NCBI RefSeq assembly: GCF_900102965.1
Contig: NZ_FNGM01000015.1
Location: 57,606-121,605, forward strand
DNA: 64,000 nucleotides
Reading direction: 5' to 3'
Source: Paenibacillus jilunlii
Lineage (GTDB): Bacteria; Bacillota; Bacilli; Paenibacillales; Paenibacillaceae
Part shown: piece after piece, positions 17,727-26,521 of the stretch
How the letters are laid out: every line of letters starts with the position of its first letter
How positions within the stretch are numbered: position 1 is the first letter of the stretch
Position numbers and translations under genes: made by a program
Notes under the pieces: generated by a model
Databases searched by the model: none
Told to the model about the DNA's origin: nothing
What the model saw: the letters and a program-made list of their open reading frames with translations, nothing else

Positions 17727-19223
17727 ATGTCAGCTATTACAAAACAAAACTACCGGGGTGTCTATCATTTCTCGCCCCAAGCCAAGTGGATGAACGACCC
17801 GAACGGGATGGTCTATTTCGAAGGAGAATATCATTTGTTTTTCCAGCATCATCCGGATGGAATGACCATGGGGGCCATGCACTGGGGCCATGCGGTTAGC
17901 AAGGATCTTGTCACCTGGGAAGAGCTGCCTATCGCACTCTTTCCGGATGAGCTTGGGATGATTTTCTCGGGAAGTGCGGTTGTGGACTGGAACAATACGA
18001 CGGGATTTTTTGCGGATAAACCGGGGCTGGTTGCCATCTTTACCCATCACCTGGATATGCCCGAAGGGCAACCGCCTATTCAGCGCCAAAGTCTCGCTTA
18101 CAGCCATGACAACGGCAGAACCTGGACCAAATATGAAGGCAATCCGGTGCTTGAACATGATGCCTTCATCGATTTCCGTGATCCGAAGGTGTTCTGGAAC
18201 CAGGAGACTGACCAATGGGTAATGATCGTTGCTAGCGGCCAGACAGTATGCCTGTATCATTCCCCTGATCTGATCCAATGGACCTTTGCCAGTGAATTCG
18301 GCAAGGGCATCGGTTCTCATGACGGCGTGTGGGAATGCCCGGACTTGTTCCCGCTGCATGTGGACGGAGATACAGCGAACACCAAATGGGTGATGCTGGT
18401 GAGTATCGGCGCAGACCCCGCTTTTGTGGAAGGCTCCAGAACGCAGTACTTCACCGGTGATTTTGATGGATACGTATTTACTACGGATGAGGATTCCCGG
18501 AATATCCGCTGGCTTGATTATGGAAGGGACAATTATGCAGGGGTAAGCTGGTCGGATGTGCCTGAAGCCGATGGAAGACGTCTGTTTATCGGCTGGATGA
18601 GCAACTGGATGTATGCGCCGCAGACTCCGGCAGAAGAGTTCCGGGGGGCGATGACCCTGCCAAGAGAGCTGTACCTTGAATCCAGGGAAGGGAAAATCCT
18701 GCTCATTCAGAAGCCGGCCAAAGAGCTGGAGATGGTCCGCATCCCTGTTCTCTCATTTGAAAATGCTACTGTGCAGGAAATCAACGCTTCATTAGCCGGT
18801 CTCCAGCTTGATGCTTACGAGATCGCGGTGAAGTTCATCCGTGGCATGTCTGCCGGAATCAAGGTAAGAGTTGGGGATGGGGAAGAAACCTTGACCGGAA
18901 TCGATGGGAAGACCGGAGAGCTGTATGTAGACCGGCTGGCTTCAGGCCAGAAGGATTTCCACGAATGGTTCCCGGGACGTCATACGGCAGTGTTGCAGGC
19001 TCCGGGTGAGACCAATGATCTGTGTATTTTTGTGGACCGTACTTCAGTTGAGGTGTTCGGCAATGGAGGCCAGGCGGTCATTACAGATCTGATTTTCCCC
19101 AAGCCTGAGTCAGCGGGACTTGCTGTATTTGCGGAAAATGAAGAGATCCCGTTCCTTTCACTGGATATCTACAAATTAGTTCGGCCTGCCGCAAATGGCG
19201 ATAACCAGCAATCGGAGGACTGA
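17727..19223 (+). CDS. Cytosolic GH32 beta-fructosidase (498 aa)
   Basis: Hydrolyses terminal fructose from imported fructo-oligosaccharides or sucrose. All three GH32 catalytic motifs are intact: WMNDPNG with nucleophile D24, FRDP with D152 as transition-state stabiliser, and WECPD with acid/base E203. The C-terminal beta-sandwich ends with the typical DRTSVEVFGNGGQAVITDLIFP. No signal peptide is present, in contrast to the large secreted GH32 at 20284. GGAGAG precedes the start. The fructokinase gene follows only 4 bp after the stop, which couples fructose release with phosphorylation. Confidence 0.92.
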   Translation: MSAITKQNYRGVYHFSPQAKWMNDPNGMVYFEGEYHLFFQHHPDGMTMGAMHWGHAVSKDLVTWEELPIALFPDELGMIFSGSAVVDWNNTTGFFADKPGLVAIFTHHLDMPEGQPPIQRQSLAYSHDNGRTWTKYEGNPVLEHDAFIDFRDPKVFWNQETDQWVMIVASGQTVCLYHSPDLIQWTFASEFGKGIGSHDGVWECPDLFPLHVDGDTANTKWVMLVSIGADPAFVEGSRTQYFTGDFDGYVFTTDEDSRNIRWLDYGRDNYAGVSWSDVPEADGRRLFIGWMSNWMYAPQTPAEEFRGAMTLPRELYLESREGKILLIQKPAKELEMVRIPVLSFENATVQEINASLAGLQLDAYEIAVKFIRGMSAGIKVRVGDGEETLTGIDGKTGELYVDRLASGQKDFHEWFPGRHTAVLQAPGETNDLCIFVDRTSVEVFGNGGQAVITDLIFPKPESAGLAVFAENEEIPFLSLDIYKLVRPAANGDNQQSED

Positions 19224-19227
19224 TGGA

Positions 19228-20115
19228 ATGCGTATAGGAGCCATTGAAGCAGGCGGAACCAAATTTGTATGCGGGATCGGGGATGAAAACGGGAATATTC
19301 TGGACCGGCTGAGCCTTCCAACCGAACATCCGGATCAGACCCTCCCTCAGGTGATAGAATATTTTCAAGACAAACAGGTAGAGACGATCGGGGTGGGCTC
19401 CTTTGGTCCGATCGATATCAACCCGGAGAGTCCGACTTACGGCTGCGTTACAACAACCCCTAAGCCGGGGTGGGCGAATTACGATCTGCTGGGGACTTTA
19501 CGGCGTGCCTTTCCGGTTCCGTACGGCTGGGATACCGATGTCAATGCAGCCGCATATGGCGAAGCCAAATGGGGAGCTGCGCAAGGATTGTCCAGCTGTC
19601 TGTACTATACCGTTGGTACCGGTGTCGGTGTTGGCGTGTATTCGGAAGGCAAAATCATTCATGGCCTTGTACATCCCGAGGGAGGGCATATACTGACCAG
19701 ACGGCATCCTGAAGATGATTTCGCAGGCATATGTCCTTACCATGGGGACTGCCTCGAAGGAATGGCGGCGGGTCCTGCCATTGAAGGCAGATGGGGCAAA
19801 AAGGGCCACGAGCTGCCGCTGGACCATGCCGCCTGGGAAATAGAAGCCTTTTATATTGCCCAGTCCATAACCAGTGCCATTCTGCTGCTGTCTCCACACA
19901 AAATTATTCTGGGCGGCGGCGTAATGCAGCAGCTGCAGCTATTCCCGCTGATCCGGCAGGCTGTGCTCCGTAATCTGAACGGTTATGTCCGTTCAAGTGC
20001 TATTTTAGATCATATGGATGAGTATATTGTTCCACCGGGCCTTGGCCATCAGGCGGGACTATACGGCGCCCTGGCATTAGGGCTTGCCGCATGGAATAAC
20101 CAGGCGTCTGTATAG
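19228..20115 (+). CDS. ROK family fructokinase (295 aa)
   Basis: ATP-dependent kinase turning fructose into fructose-6-phosphate. The N-terminal phosphate loop is GAIEAGGTKFVCGIGDENG, the glycine-rich GTGVGVGVY lies near residue 134, and the zinc site is HPEGGH...ICPYHGDCLEG (His and Cys cluster), as in B. subtilis fructokinases of the ROK family. Length is normal. I chose ATG 19228 with GGAGG 8-9 bases upstream. It is the last gene of the fructan operon. Its stop codon TAG lies inside a degenerate repeat element (20111-20198). Confidence 0.9.
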   Translation: MRIGAIEAGGTKFVCGIGDENGNILDRLSLPTEHPDQTLPQVIEYFQDKQVETIGVGSFGPIDINPESPTYGCVTTTPKPGWANYDLLGTLRRAFPVPYGWDTDVNAAAYGEAKWGAAQGLSSCLYYTVGTGVGVGVYSEGKIIHGLVHPEGGHILTRRHPEDDFAGICPYHGDCLEGMAAGPAIEGRWGKKGHELPLDHAAWEIEAFYIAQSITSAILLLSPHKIILGGGVMQQLQLFPLIRQAVLRNLNGYVRSSAILDHMDEYIVPPGLGHQAGLYGALALGLAAWNNQASV

Positions 20116-20198
20116 ATTGAACTTGAAAATTAGAAAAAGGGATATAAGTGATGGAGGGGGATGTCCAAACATTTCCCGGAGTCACGTCCATTCAATAT
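20111..20198. repeat. Internally deleted copy of the 214-bp MITE
   Basis: The sequence carries the left end (TTGAACTTGAAAA, then AAAAAGGG and GGAGGGG) and part of the right half (GTCCAAACATTTCCC, then GTCACGTCC) of the element at 50296-50509, with the middle missing. No right terminal repeat is left. The fructokinase stop codon falls at its left edge. Confidence 0.65.
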
Positions 20199-20204
20199 GC
20201 AACC

Positions 20205-20238
20205 GGCCAGTTATGCAACTGTAACTGGCCAGCTTTTT
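20205..20238 (+). terminator. Rho-independent terminator of the fructan operon
   Basis: GGCCAGTTA/TAACTGGCC is a perfect 9-bp stem with an 8-base loop, followed by AGCTTTTTA. Confidence 0.8.
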
Positions 20239-20283
20239 AATAAGAGGGTAAAAATTTCGCAGAGGAGAAATGGAGGCTAATAG

Positions 20284-23200
20284 ATGAAGAAAAAATTCCA
20301 AGCAGCACTGTGCATTCTGATGGTTATAGGAATGGTTATGGCTTCATCGGGCATTTACGCCGCTGGGGAACGGGATAAGGAGGGGCTTTCTATTTTTGAG
20401 AACGCTGCCAATGTAAACACGAATCTGACGGGATGGCAAGTCAAAGGAAAGGGCGGAATGGAGAATACCGCAGAAGGGCTTTTGCTGACATCCGATCCGC
20501 AGGCTAGTGTAATGGCTGTTTCCGAAACAGTGGCAGAAGATTTTCTGTACGAAGCCGATGTGATGCTCAAGGAAATGAAAGCGGATACTTCCTTGATCTT
20601 CCGTTCGAATGATGACGGGAAGAATTCGTATATGCTGCAGCTTGCACCCGGGTCCGGGGTGATCCGTTTAAAAGATGCGGCAGGCGGGGCGGGCAAATTA
20701 TACGAAGAACGTCAGGTTTCCTTCAAGGAGGGGGAAATCTATCATCTCAAAGTAAAAGCTGAAGGGACCTCACTGAAGGTATATTGGGGGAATCAGTACA
20801 AGCCTGTGATCGAGATTCAGGACCGTACATACCGTTCCGGCCGTCTTGGACTCCATGTGCGGGATGGTTTTGCTCTGTTCCAGAATATAACGGTAAGTGA
20901 TCTGAAAGGAAACCTGGGTACAGTGCTTGTAAATAAAGGACAGTGGCAGCCTGACCTCAGGGGGCAAAAAGGTACTTCTGTAAACGGAAGCAAAGCACAG
21001 CGGATCTATACCAGGCAAGCCGCTGATTTGGTATATGAGGGAACAATTTCTTTAGGTTCCAATGCTGTTGCAGCGCTGGCTTTCCGCTCCACTGCCGATG
21101 GAGTGCGTGGCTATGAAGCTATCCTTGCCAAGGAAGGGAACCAGGTCCGTGTAAAGCTGACAAAAGCGGACGGAACTGCAATTGCCAGCTCAGAGCACAC
21201 TTATCCGAGCAGAACCGGCGCAAAGCATCATGTGGAAATCAAGGCAATTGGCAGCCGGATTCAAGTGTTCCTGGATGGTTATACACCCGCCGCAATTGAT
21301 ATAAAAGATACTGCGTATTCAACCGGACACGCCGGTCTTGTGGTGAAAACGGGAAACGCTTACTTTCAGGAAACCTATCTTATGGATGCTGACAGTTATT
21401 ATAATGAAACTTTCCGTCCCCAATATCATTATACGCCGGTCCGCGGTTCCGCCAGTGACCCGAACGGGCTGGTCTATTTCGAAGGCGAATACCATCTCTT
21501 CCATCAGGATGGAGGGACATGGGCTCATGCCGTCAGCAAGGATATGCTGAACTGGAAACGCCTGCCGGTCGCACTTCCATGGAATGATTACGGGCATGTC
21601 TGGTCCGGGGCTGCTGTAGCGGATGCAACGAATGCATCAGGCCTGTTCACGGATTCGGGCGGAAAAGGCCTGATTGCCTATTATACTTCCTATAACCCGG
21701 ATGGTCCTAACGGCAACCAGCGGATTGGCCTGGCTTACAGCAAGGATAAGGGGCGCACATGGGAATATGCCAAGGACCGTCCAATTGTGATTGAGAACCC
21801 CGGCAAGAACGGAGAAGATCCGGGCGGCTGGGATTTCCGCGATCCCAAGGTGGTCCGGGATGATGAGAATAACCGCTGGGTGATGGTGGTGTCCGGTGGC
21901 GATCATATCCGTTTCTTCACCTCAACCAATTTACTGGACTGGACGTTGACCGATAATTGGGGGTATGGGAATTATGTCCGTGGCGGTGTATGGGAATGCC
22001 CTGACTTGTTCCCGCTGACTGTACAGGGGACGTCGCAGAAGAAATGGGTTCTTATGATCAGCACGGGCGCGAATCCGGCAACTGGAGGTTCGGACTCGGA
22101 ATATTTTGTGGGGAGTTTGACTGCTGAAGGTAAATTCGTGAATGACAACCCGGCTGGTAAGGTCTTGCGGACAGACTTTGGCAAGGAATATTATGCCTCC
22201 ATGTCTTTCTCGGACATGCCGGATGGGCGCAGAGTGATGCTGGCGTGGATGTCCAACTGGGATTATCCGTTTGCTTTCCCGACTTCAGGCTGGAAGGGAG
22301 CGCTGACGGTTCCGAGAGAGGTTACCCTGGTCATGACCGATGAGGGGCCTCGTCTCGCCCAGAGTCCGGTTAAGGAAATAGAGCAGCTGCGCAGCAGGCA
22401 GTTCACTACAGCGGATAAGATGGTCAGTGCTTCTTCTCCCAACCTGCTGAAAGGTCTTGTATCCGGTGCGTATGAAATTGAAGCCGAACTGGAGATTCCG
22501 GACGGCAGCTCCGCAACAGAGTTTGGGTTTAACGTACGCGAGGGGGCGGAACAGAAGACGGTTGTCGGCTACAAGGTGGGTGAAAGCCAGCTATTTGTTG
22601 ACCGGTCCGCTTCCGGGATAACGGATTTCTCCAGCCTTTTTAGTACAAGGCATGAAGCATCAATGACAGCGGAGAACAAGCGGATCAAGCTGCGGATTTT
22701 GGTGGATGAATCCTCTGTTGAGGTTTTTGGCAATGGGGGCAAGGTGGTGTTCTCGGAAGTTATTTTTCCTGACCCGGCCAGCAGGGCAATGAGCTTCTAT
22801 TCCCAAGGCGGCATGGTGAAGGTGATATCTCTGAAAGTGAATAAGCTGGGACCGGTATGGAATTCAGATAGCGGTGCAGCCACCCGGATTGTGATGGATA
22901 CTGCTGACCGTGAACTGGGGACCGGGGACAGCGTGACGCTGCAGGCGGCAGTGGAGAACGGGCCCGGCAGCGGTGTTCACCCGCTGAAGTGGAAGTCGAG
23001 CGATGAAGAGGTGGCAGCTATTCATACAGCAGACTTTTCCCAGGCAACCCTTCAGGCAAAAAAAGCAGGAGAGGCCGTCATTACGGTATCCACCCCGAAC
23101 GGCAAGGCATCTGCCAGCCTGGTGGTCAAAGTATACGGCGGCGAATTTCATACCAATCTCAGCGGCTGGACCAAGGACTTGTCCATGGCTTCATGGATCG

Positions 23201-24045
23201 TCACAGGGGATGGGATTCACGGAAAATACTCCAGCGACGCAAATGATATGGCCCAAGAGCAGGCGGGCAATTTTACGTATGAAGCCGACATGAAGCTTGG
23301 CGAAGCCGGCGGGGCAGGCTCACTTCTGTTCCGCGCAAGCGGGGATGGGCGCAGCGGCTACTACTTGAATCTGGACCCTAATCTGAAGTCTGTCCGCTTG
23401 TTCTACAAGATCGATGGGCGATTCGAGGAACGGCAGGTTCTGGCGAAGGTTCCGGCCTTCATCCTGCCGGGTCAAACCTACAAACTTAAGATTCAAGCGG
23501 AAGGCCCGCGCATTATCGTGCATATGGGAGGACAGCAGATCATGGACCTGAAGGACGGAACGTTTGCAGAGGGCCATTTCGGGCTTCATGTCTTTGGCGG
23601 GGAGGCCTCTTATCAGAATGTAAAGGTGACCGGGGGAGAGCCGGCGGACCTGATGACCTCAAGCCTGGTGAATACTGCATCCGGTAAATCCCTGTATACA
23701 GACAGCCTGGCAAATGGCGAAGCTGTTAAAGTGCGGAATGCCAATGAAGCTGCGGATCAGAAATGGGTGTTTGTGCCGACAGGAGATGAAGCAGGCTCCT
23801 ACTCCATCCGCACGACCGCCGGCCAGGCGCTTGATCTGGACACGGGACGGAATACAATTCAGCTCTATACTTATCTTGGCTATAATAATCAGCGGTGGAT
23901 CATCCGTAAGAATGAGGATGGCTCGGCTGCCATTATCTCTGCTCATCAACAGCTGGCTCTGGCCATATCCGGGGATGGCACCAAGCTTATTTTAGAGGAG
24001 TACCGGACAGATGAAATGCGTCAGAAGTGGACAATAACTCCATAA
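20284..24045 (+). CDS. Secreted multidomain GH32 fructanase (levanase/inulinase type, 1253 aa)
   Basis: Extracellular enzyme that breaks polymeric fructan into importable pieces. Layout: signal peptide (about 1-27, cut after GIYA), two LamG/DUF1080-like modules (about 30-210 and 215-370), GH32 five-blade propeller (about 385-690), GH32 beta-sandwich (about 700-865), Big_2 domain (about 870-955), a third LamG-like module (about 960-1115) and a C-terminal ricin-like beta-trefoil (about 1120-1253, with QKWVFVP and NNQRWIIRK repeats). Catalytic residues: D392 in ASDPNG, D520 in FRDP, E571 in WECPD. The usual WMNDPNG is SASDPNG here, so the nucleophile is kept but the preceding residues differ. 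It has its own ribosome site after the operon terminator and may be separately transcribed. Levan versus inulin preference cannot be read from the sequence. Confidence 0.9.
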   Translation: MKKKFQAALCILMVIGMVMASSGIYAAGERDKEGLSIFENAANVNTNLTGWQVKGKGGMENTAEGLLLTSDPQASVMAVSETVAEDFLYEADVMLKEMKADTSLIFRSNDDGKNSYMLQLAPGSGVIRLKDAAGGAGKLYEERQVSFKEGEIYHLKVKAEGTSLKVYWGNQYKPVIEIQDRTYRSGRLGLHVRDGFALFQNITVSDLKGNLGTVLVNKGQWQPDLRGQKGTSVNGSKAQRIYTRQAADLVYEGTISLGSNAVAALAFRSTADGVRGYEAILAKEGNQVRVKLTKADGTAIASSEHTYPSRTGAKHHVEIKAIGSRIQVFLDGYTPAAIDIKDTAYSTGHAGLVVKTGNAYFQETYLMDADSYYNETFRPQYHYTPVRGSASDPNGLVYFEGEYHLFHQDGGTWAHAVSKDMLNWKRLPVALPWNDYGHVWSGAAVADATNASGLFTDSGGKGLIAYYTSYNPDGPNGNQRIGLAYSKDKGRTWEYAKDRPIVIENPGKNGEDPGGWDFRDPKVVRDDENNRWVMVVSGGDHIRFFTSTNLLDWTLTDNWGYGNYVRGGVWECPDLFPLTVQGTSQKKWVLMISTGANPATGGSDSEYFVGSLTAEGKFVNDNPAGKVLRTDFGKEYYASMSFSDMPDGRRVMLAWMSNWDYPFAFPTSGWKGALTVPREVTLVMTDEGPRLAQSPVKEIEQLRSRQFTTADKMVSASSPNLLKGLVSGAYEIEAELEIPDGSSATEFGFNVREGAEQKTVVGYKVGESQLFVDRSASGITDFSSLFSTRHEASMTAENKRIKLRILVDESSVEVFGNGGKVVFSEVIFPDPASRAMSFYSQGGMVKVISLKVNKLGPVWNSDSGAATRIVMDTADRELGTGDSVTLQAAVENGPGSGVHPLKWKSSDEEVAAIHTADFSQATLQAKKAGEAVITVSTPNGKASASLVVKVYGGEFHTNLSGWTKDLSMASWIVTGDGIHGKYSSDANDMAQEQAGNFTYEADMKLGEAGGAGSLLFRASGDGRSGYYLNLDPNLKSVRLFYKIDGRFEERQVLAKVPAFILPGQTYKLKIQAEGPRIIVHMGGQQIMDLKDGTFAEGHFGLHVFGGEASYQNVKVTGGEPADLMTSSLVNTASGKSLYTDSLANGEAVKVRNANEAADQKWVFVPTGDEAGSYSIRTTAGQALDLDTGRNTIQLYTYLGYNNQRWIIRKNEDGSAAIISAHQQLALAISGDGTKLILEEYRTDEMRQKWTITP

Positions 24046-24054
24046 CAGAATACT

Positions 24055-24096
24055 CAAAAAAGAGATCAACGGCTTCTGACCGTTGATCTCTTTTTG
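24055..24096. terminator. Bidirectional terminator
   Basis: AGAGATCAACGG/CCGTTGATCTCT is a perfect 12-bp stem with A-run before and T-run after, between the convergent fructanase and MFS genes. Confidence 0.9.
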
Positions 24097-24124
24097 TATA
24101 GTCCAAAGGGCTAATTTACCTGGC

Positions 24125-25621
24125 TTACACTTTTTCGGCAATCGCCTGTTTCAGCTGAGCTTCGGACTCCTGCCCGGAAGCCTGCCCGACCCGTTTGATG
24201 AAGAAGGCCAGCAGCAAGCCGGCGATGCCGATACCTACAATGACGAGATAGGCGTCGTTGATCCCCTGGATAGAAGCTTCCATAATCATATGTTCCTTGG
24301 AGGAGCCTTTTGCTCCGCCTGCAGCCATCATATCCATCAAGTGTGTTGTGGTCCGGCTGGTCATCACAGTGACGAGCAGTGAAGTGCCCACGGCACCGGC
24401 TACTTGCCGGATCGTATTGGAGATCGCTGTTCCGTGCGCATTCAGCTTGGAAGGCAATTGATTTAGACCTAAGGTCTGAATAGGCATGAGCAGCAATGCC
24501 ATCCCGATCCGCCGGCCTGTTGACATCAGCACCAGGTACGTGTAGTTGGTCGAGTCTGTCAGGTTCACAAAGCTCAGAGTCGTTAATATGGTGATCAGCA
24601 GACCAGTGACGGCAAGCCATTTGGCCCCGAACCGGTCGAACAGCTTGCCGGTGACCGGCATCAGCAGCCCCATGACAAGCGCGCCGGGAAGCAGCAGCAA
24701 CCCGGACTCCATAGCTGTATAGCCGCGGGCATTCTGCAGATACAGAGGCAGGAGCATCATATCCGCATACATGATGATCGTAACTGCGATACTAATAATA
24801 GTGGTTAACGAAAACATGTTGTATTTGAAGACCCGGAGATCAAGCAGCGGGCTGGAAGAAGCCAGCTGCCGCCAGGTGAACAAACCGAGTGACAGGACGC
24901 CTGCTGCCAGAGTAACGATTACCTCTGTGCTCGACCATCCTGCGCTGGCCGCCCGGCTGAAGCCGTACAGCAACGTTCCGAAGCCGATGGTGGAGAGGGT
25001 GACGCTGGTCAGGTCAATTTTTGGATATGAGCGTTCCGCTACATTCTTCAAATAGATAAATCCGCAGATAATTACAATGGCCGTCAGCGGGAGCATCCCG
25101 TAAAACATAGTTTCCCATGAATAATGCTCCAGAATATATCCGGCCAATGTAGGGCCGATTGCAGGTGCAAAAATAATGGCTAACCCGACCATACCCATGG
25201 CTGCTCCCCGTTTTTCGCGGGGGAAAAGGGTTAAGATGACGTTGGTAAGCAGCGGCATAATAATCCCGGCGCCGGCAGCCTGAATCATTCGCCCGGTCAG
25301 CAGAACAGGGAAGCTGGTCGCTAGGGCCGATACGACCGTTCCGGCCAGAAATATAAACATCGAGCTCTGGAACAGCTCACGTGTTGTGAACCGCTGCATC
25401 AGAAATGCCGTAATCGGGATCAATACCCCGTTAACGAGCATATAGCCGGTGGTCAGCCATTGCGCTGTAGCAGCCGTAATATTAAAATCATGCATTAGTT
25501 CCGGCGTGGCAACGCTCATGACCGTCTGGTTCAGGGTCGCCAGAAAGGCGCCCAGAATCATAATGAACAATATGGGGCCTTTTTTTACGGAACTGCTTAT
25601 TGCTTCTGTCTTGTTACTCAC
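24125..25621 (-). CDS. DHA2 (EmrB/QacA) family MFS drug efflux pump (498 aa)
   Basis: Proton-driven multidrug exporter with 14 predicted membrane helices. It shows the DHA2 features LGAFLATLNQTVMSVATPEL in helix 1 (the N-Q-T-V motif), TTGYMLVNGVLIPITAFLMQ, GRMIQAAGAGIIMPLL and motif C-like GPTLAGYILEHYSW. The start is uncertain: GTG 25621 has AAAGGA at 9 bases, whereas ATG 25639 has it only 1 base away. The TetR gene at 25856 is divergent and likely represses this pump. The substrate is unknown. Confidence 0.88.
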   Translation of the reverse strand: MSNKTEAISSSVKKGPILFIMILGAFLATLNQTVMSVATPELMHDFNITAATAQWLTTGYMLVNGVLIPITAFLMQRFTTRELFQSSMFIFLAGTVVSALATSFPVLLTGRMIQAAGAGIIMPLLTNVILTLFPREKRGAAMGMVGLAIIFAPAIGPTLAGYILEHYSWETMFYGMLPLTAIVIICGFIYLKNVAERSYPKIDLTSVTLSTIGFGTLLYGFSRAASAGWSSTEVIVTLAAGVLSLGLFTWRQLASSSPLLDLRVFKYNMFSLTTIISIAVTIIMYADMMLLPLYLQNARGYTAMESGLLLLPGALVMGLLMPVTGKLFDRFGAKWLAVTGLLITILTTLSFVNLTDSTNYTYLVLMSTGRRIGMALLLMPIQTLGLNQLPSKLNAHGTAISNTIRQVAGAVGTSLLVTVMTSRTTTHLMDMMAAGGAKGSSKEHMIMEASIQGINDAYLVIVGIGIAGLLLAFFIKRVGQASGQESEAQLKQAIAEKV

Positions 25622-25855
25622 TCCACTCCATCCTTTCAAAATCGCCGAACATAGACTAAATTTACAATGTGTTGTATAGTTTACAATGTATAAAGTTGAT
25701 TATAAATGAAATTTTCATGCAAGCAAGCAACGATTTTCGTGAAAGTGTATATTAGTTTACAATCGATAGAGTTGTGTAGCATTTCAGTCAGAAAAACTAC
25801 AAATTTAAAGGAAATGTAGTCTATCTGAAAAAGGTAAAAGAATGGAGAGAACAGG
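25622..25855. promoter_or_regulatory. Divergent MFS/TetR control region with repeated TTTACAAT boxes
   Basis: Three similar boxes start at 25661, 25680 and 25756. Each begins TTTACAAT, and they continue with GTATAAAGTTG, CGATAGAGTTG or GTGTTGTATAG. The first two are spaced 19 bp. An inverted pair ACTAC...GTAGT spans 25796-25820. These are candidate TetR operators overlapping the MFS promoter. Confidence 0.5.
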
Positions 25856-26440
25856 ATGAATAATACAACGCCCCGTACAGATCCCCGTGTACTCCGGACG
25901 CGTGAATTGCTCAAAGATGCTGTTGTGGAACTAATGGAAGAAATGAATGTTCAGAAAATATCGGTAAACCGGATTGCAGAGCGGGCCAAAATCAACCGGG
26001 TTACGTTTTATCTTCATTATAAGGATATCCCGGATATGCTGGAAAAGATGGCGGATGAAATGGTCGAGGACATAACTAAGGTGGTGAACAGCGAGAATAC
26101 GGGGATTTCAGTGGCGGGAGAACATGAGGATTGGCCCGTCCTTGAGAACCTGCTTAAGTATATTGCCGATAATGCGAGATTCTACAAGACGGTGCTTACC
26201 TCAAGACGAAGCTCGATTTTTTCGGATCGCCTGTTCAACCTGATTGCGGATATGATTGCTGCACGGGTGGAGAGAAGGGTGAGTGCCGCCGACAGTTCCC
26301 AAGTAACTATACAAAAGGATGTTGCGACCTGGTACGGTTCCGCCGCCTTGATTGGTACAATTATCGCCTGGCTGCGGAATGACATGCCGTATTCGCCGCA
26401 ATATCTGGCCAAACAGATCACTTCGCTCCGGTATCAATAA
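25856..26440 (+). CDS. TetR family regulator (194 aa)
   Basis: Repressor with an N-terminal TetR HTH (VQKISVNRIAERAKINRVTFY, residues ~30-52, then LHYKDIPDMLEKMADEM). The C-terminal domain is helical and resembles DhaS-like TetR_C families. It starts at ATG 25856 with GGAGAG upstream. Position divergent from an efflux pump points to local control of that pump. The ligand is unknown. Confidence 0.85.
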   Translation: MNNTTPRTDPRVLRTRELLKDAVVELMEEMNVQKISVNRIAERAKINRVTFYLHYKDIPDMLEKMADEMVEDITKVVNSENTGISVAGEHEDWPVLENLLKYIADNARFYKTVLTSRRSSIFSDRLFNLIADMIAARVERRVSAADSSQVTIQKDVATWYGSAALIGTIIAWLRNDMPYSPQYLAKQITSLRYQ

Positions 26441-26521
26441 CCGGGGAAGCAGCACTGTTCAAAGGTTCCGTCTGTCAGTCTTGAGCGGCACGCACATAGA
26501 CCCGTTCTCCATGCCGTTCCA

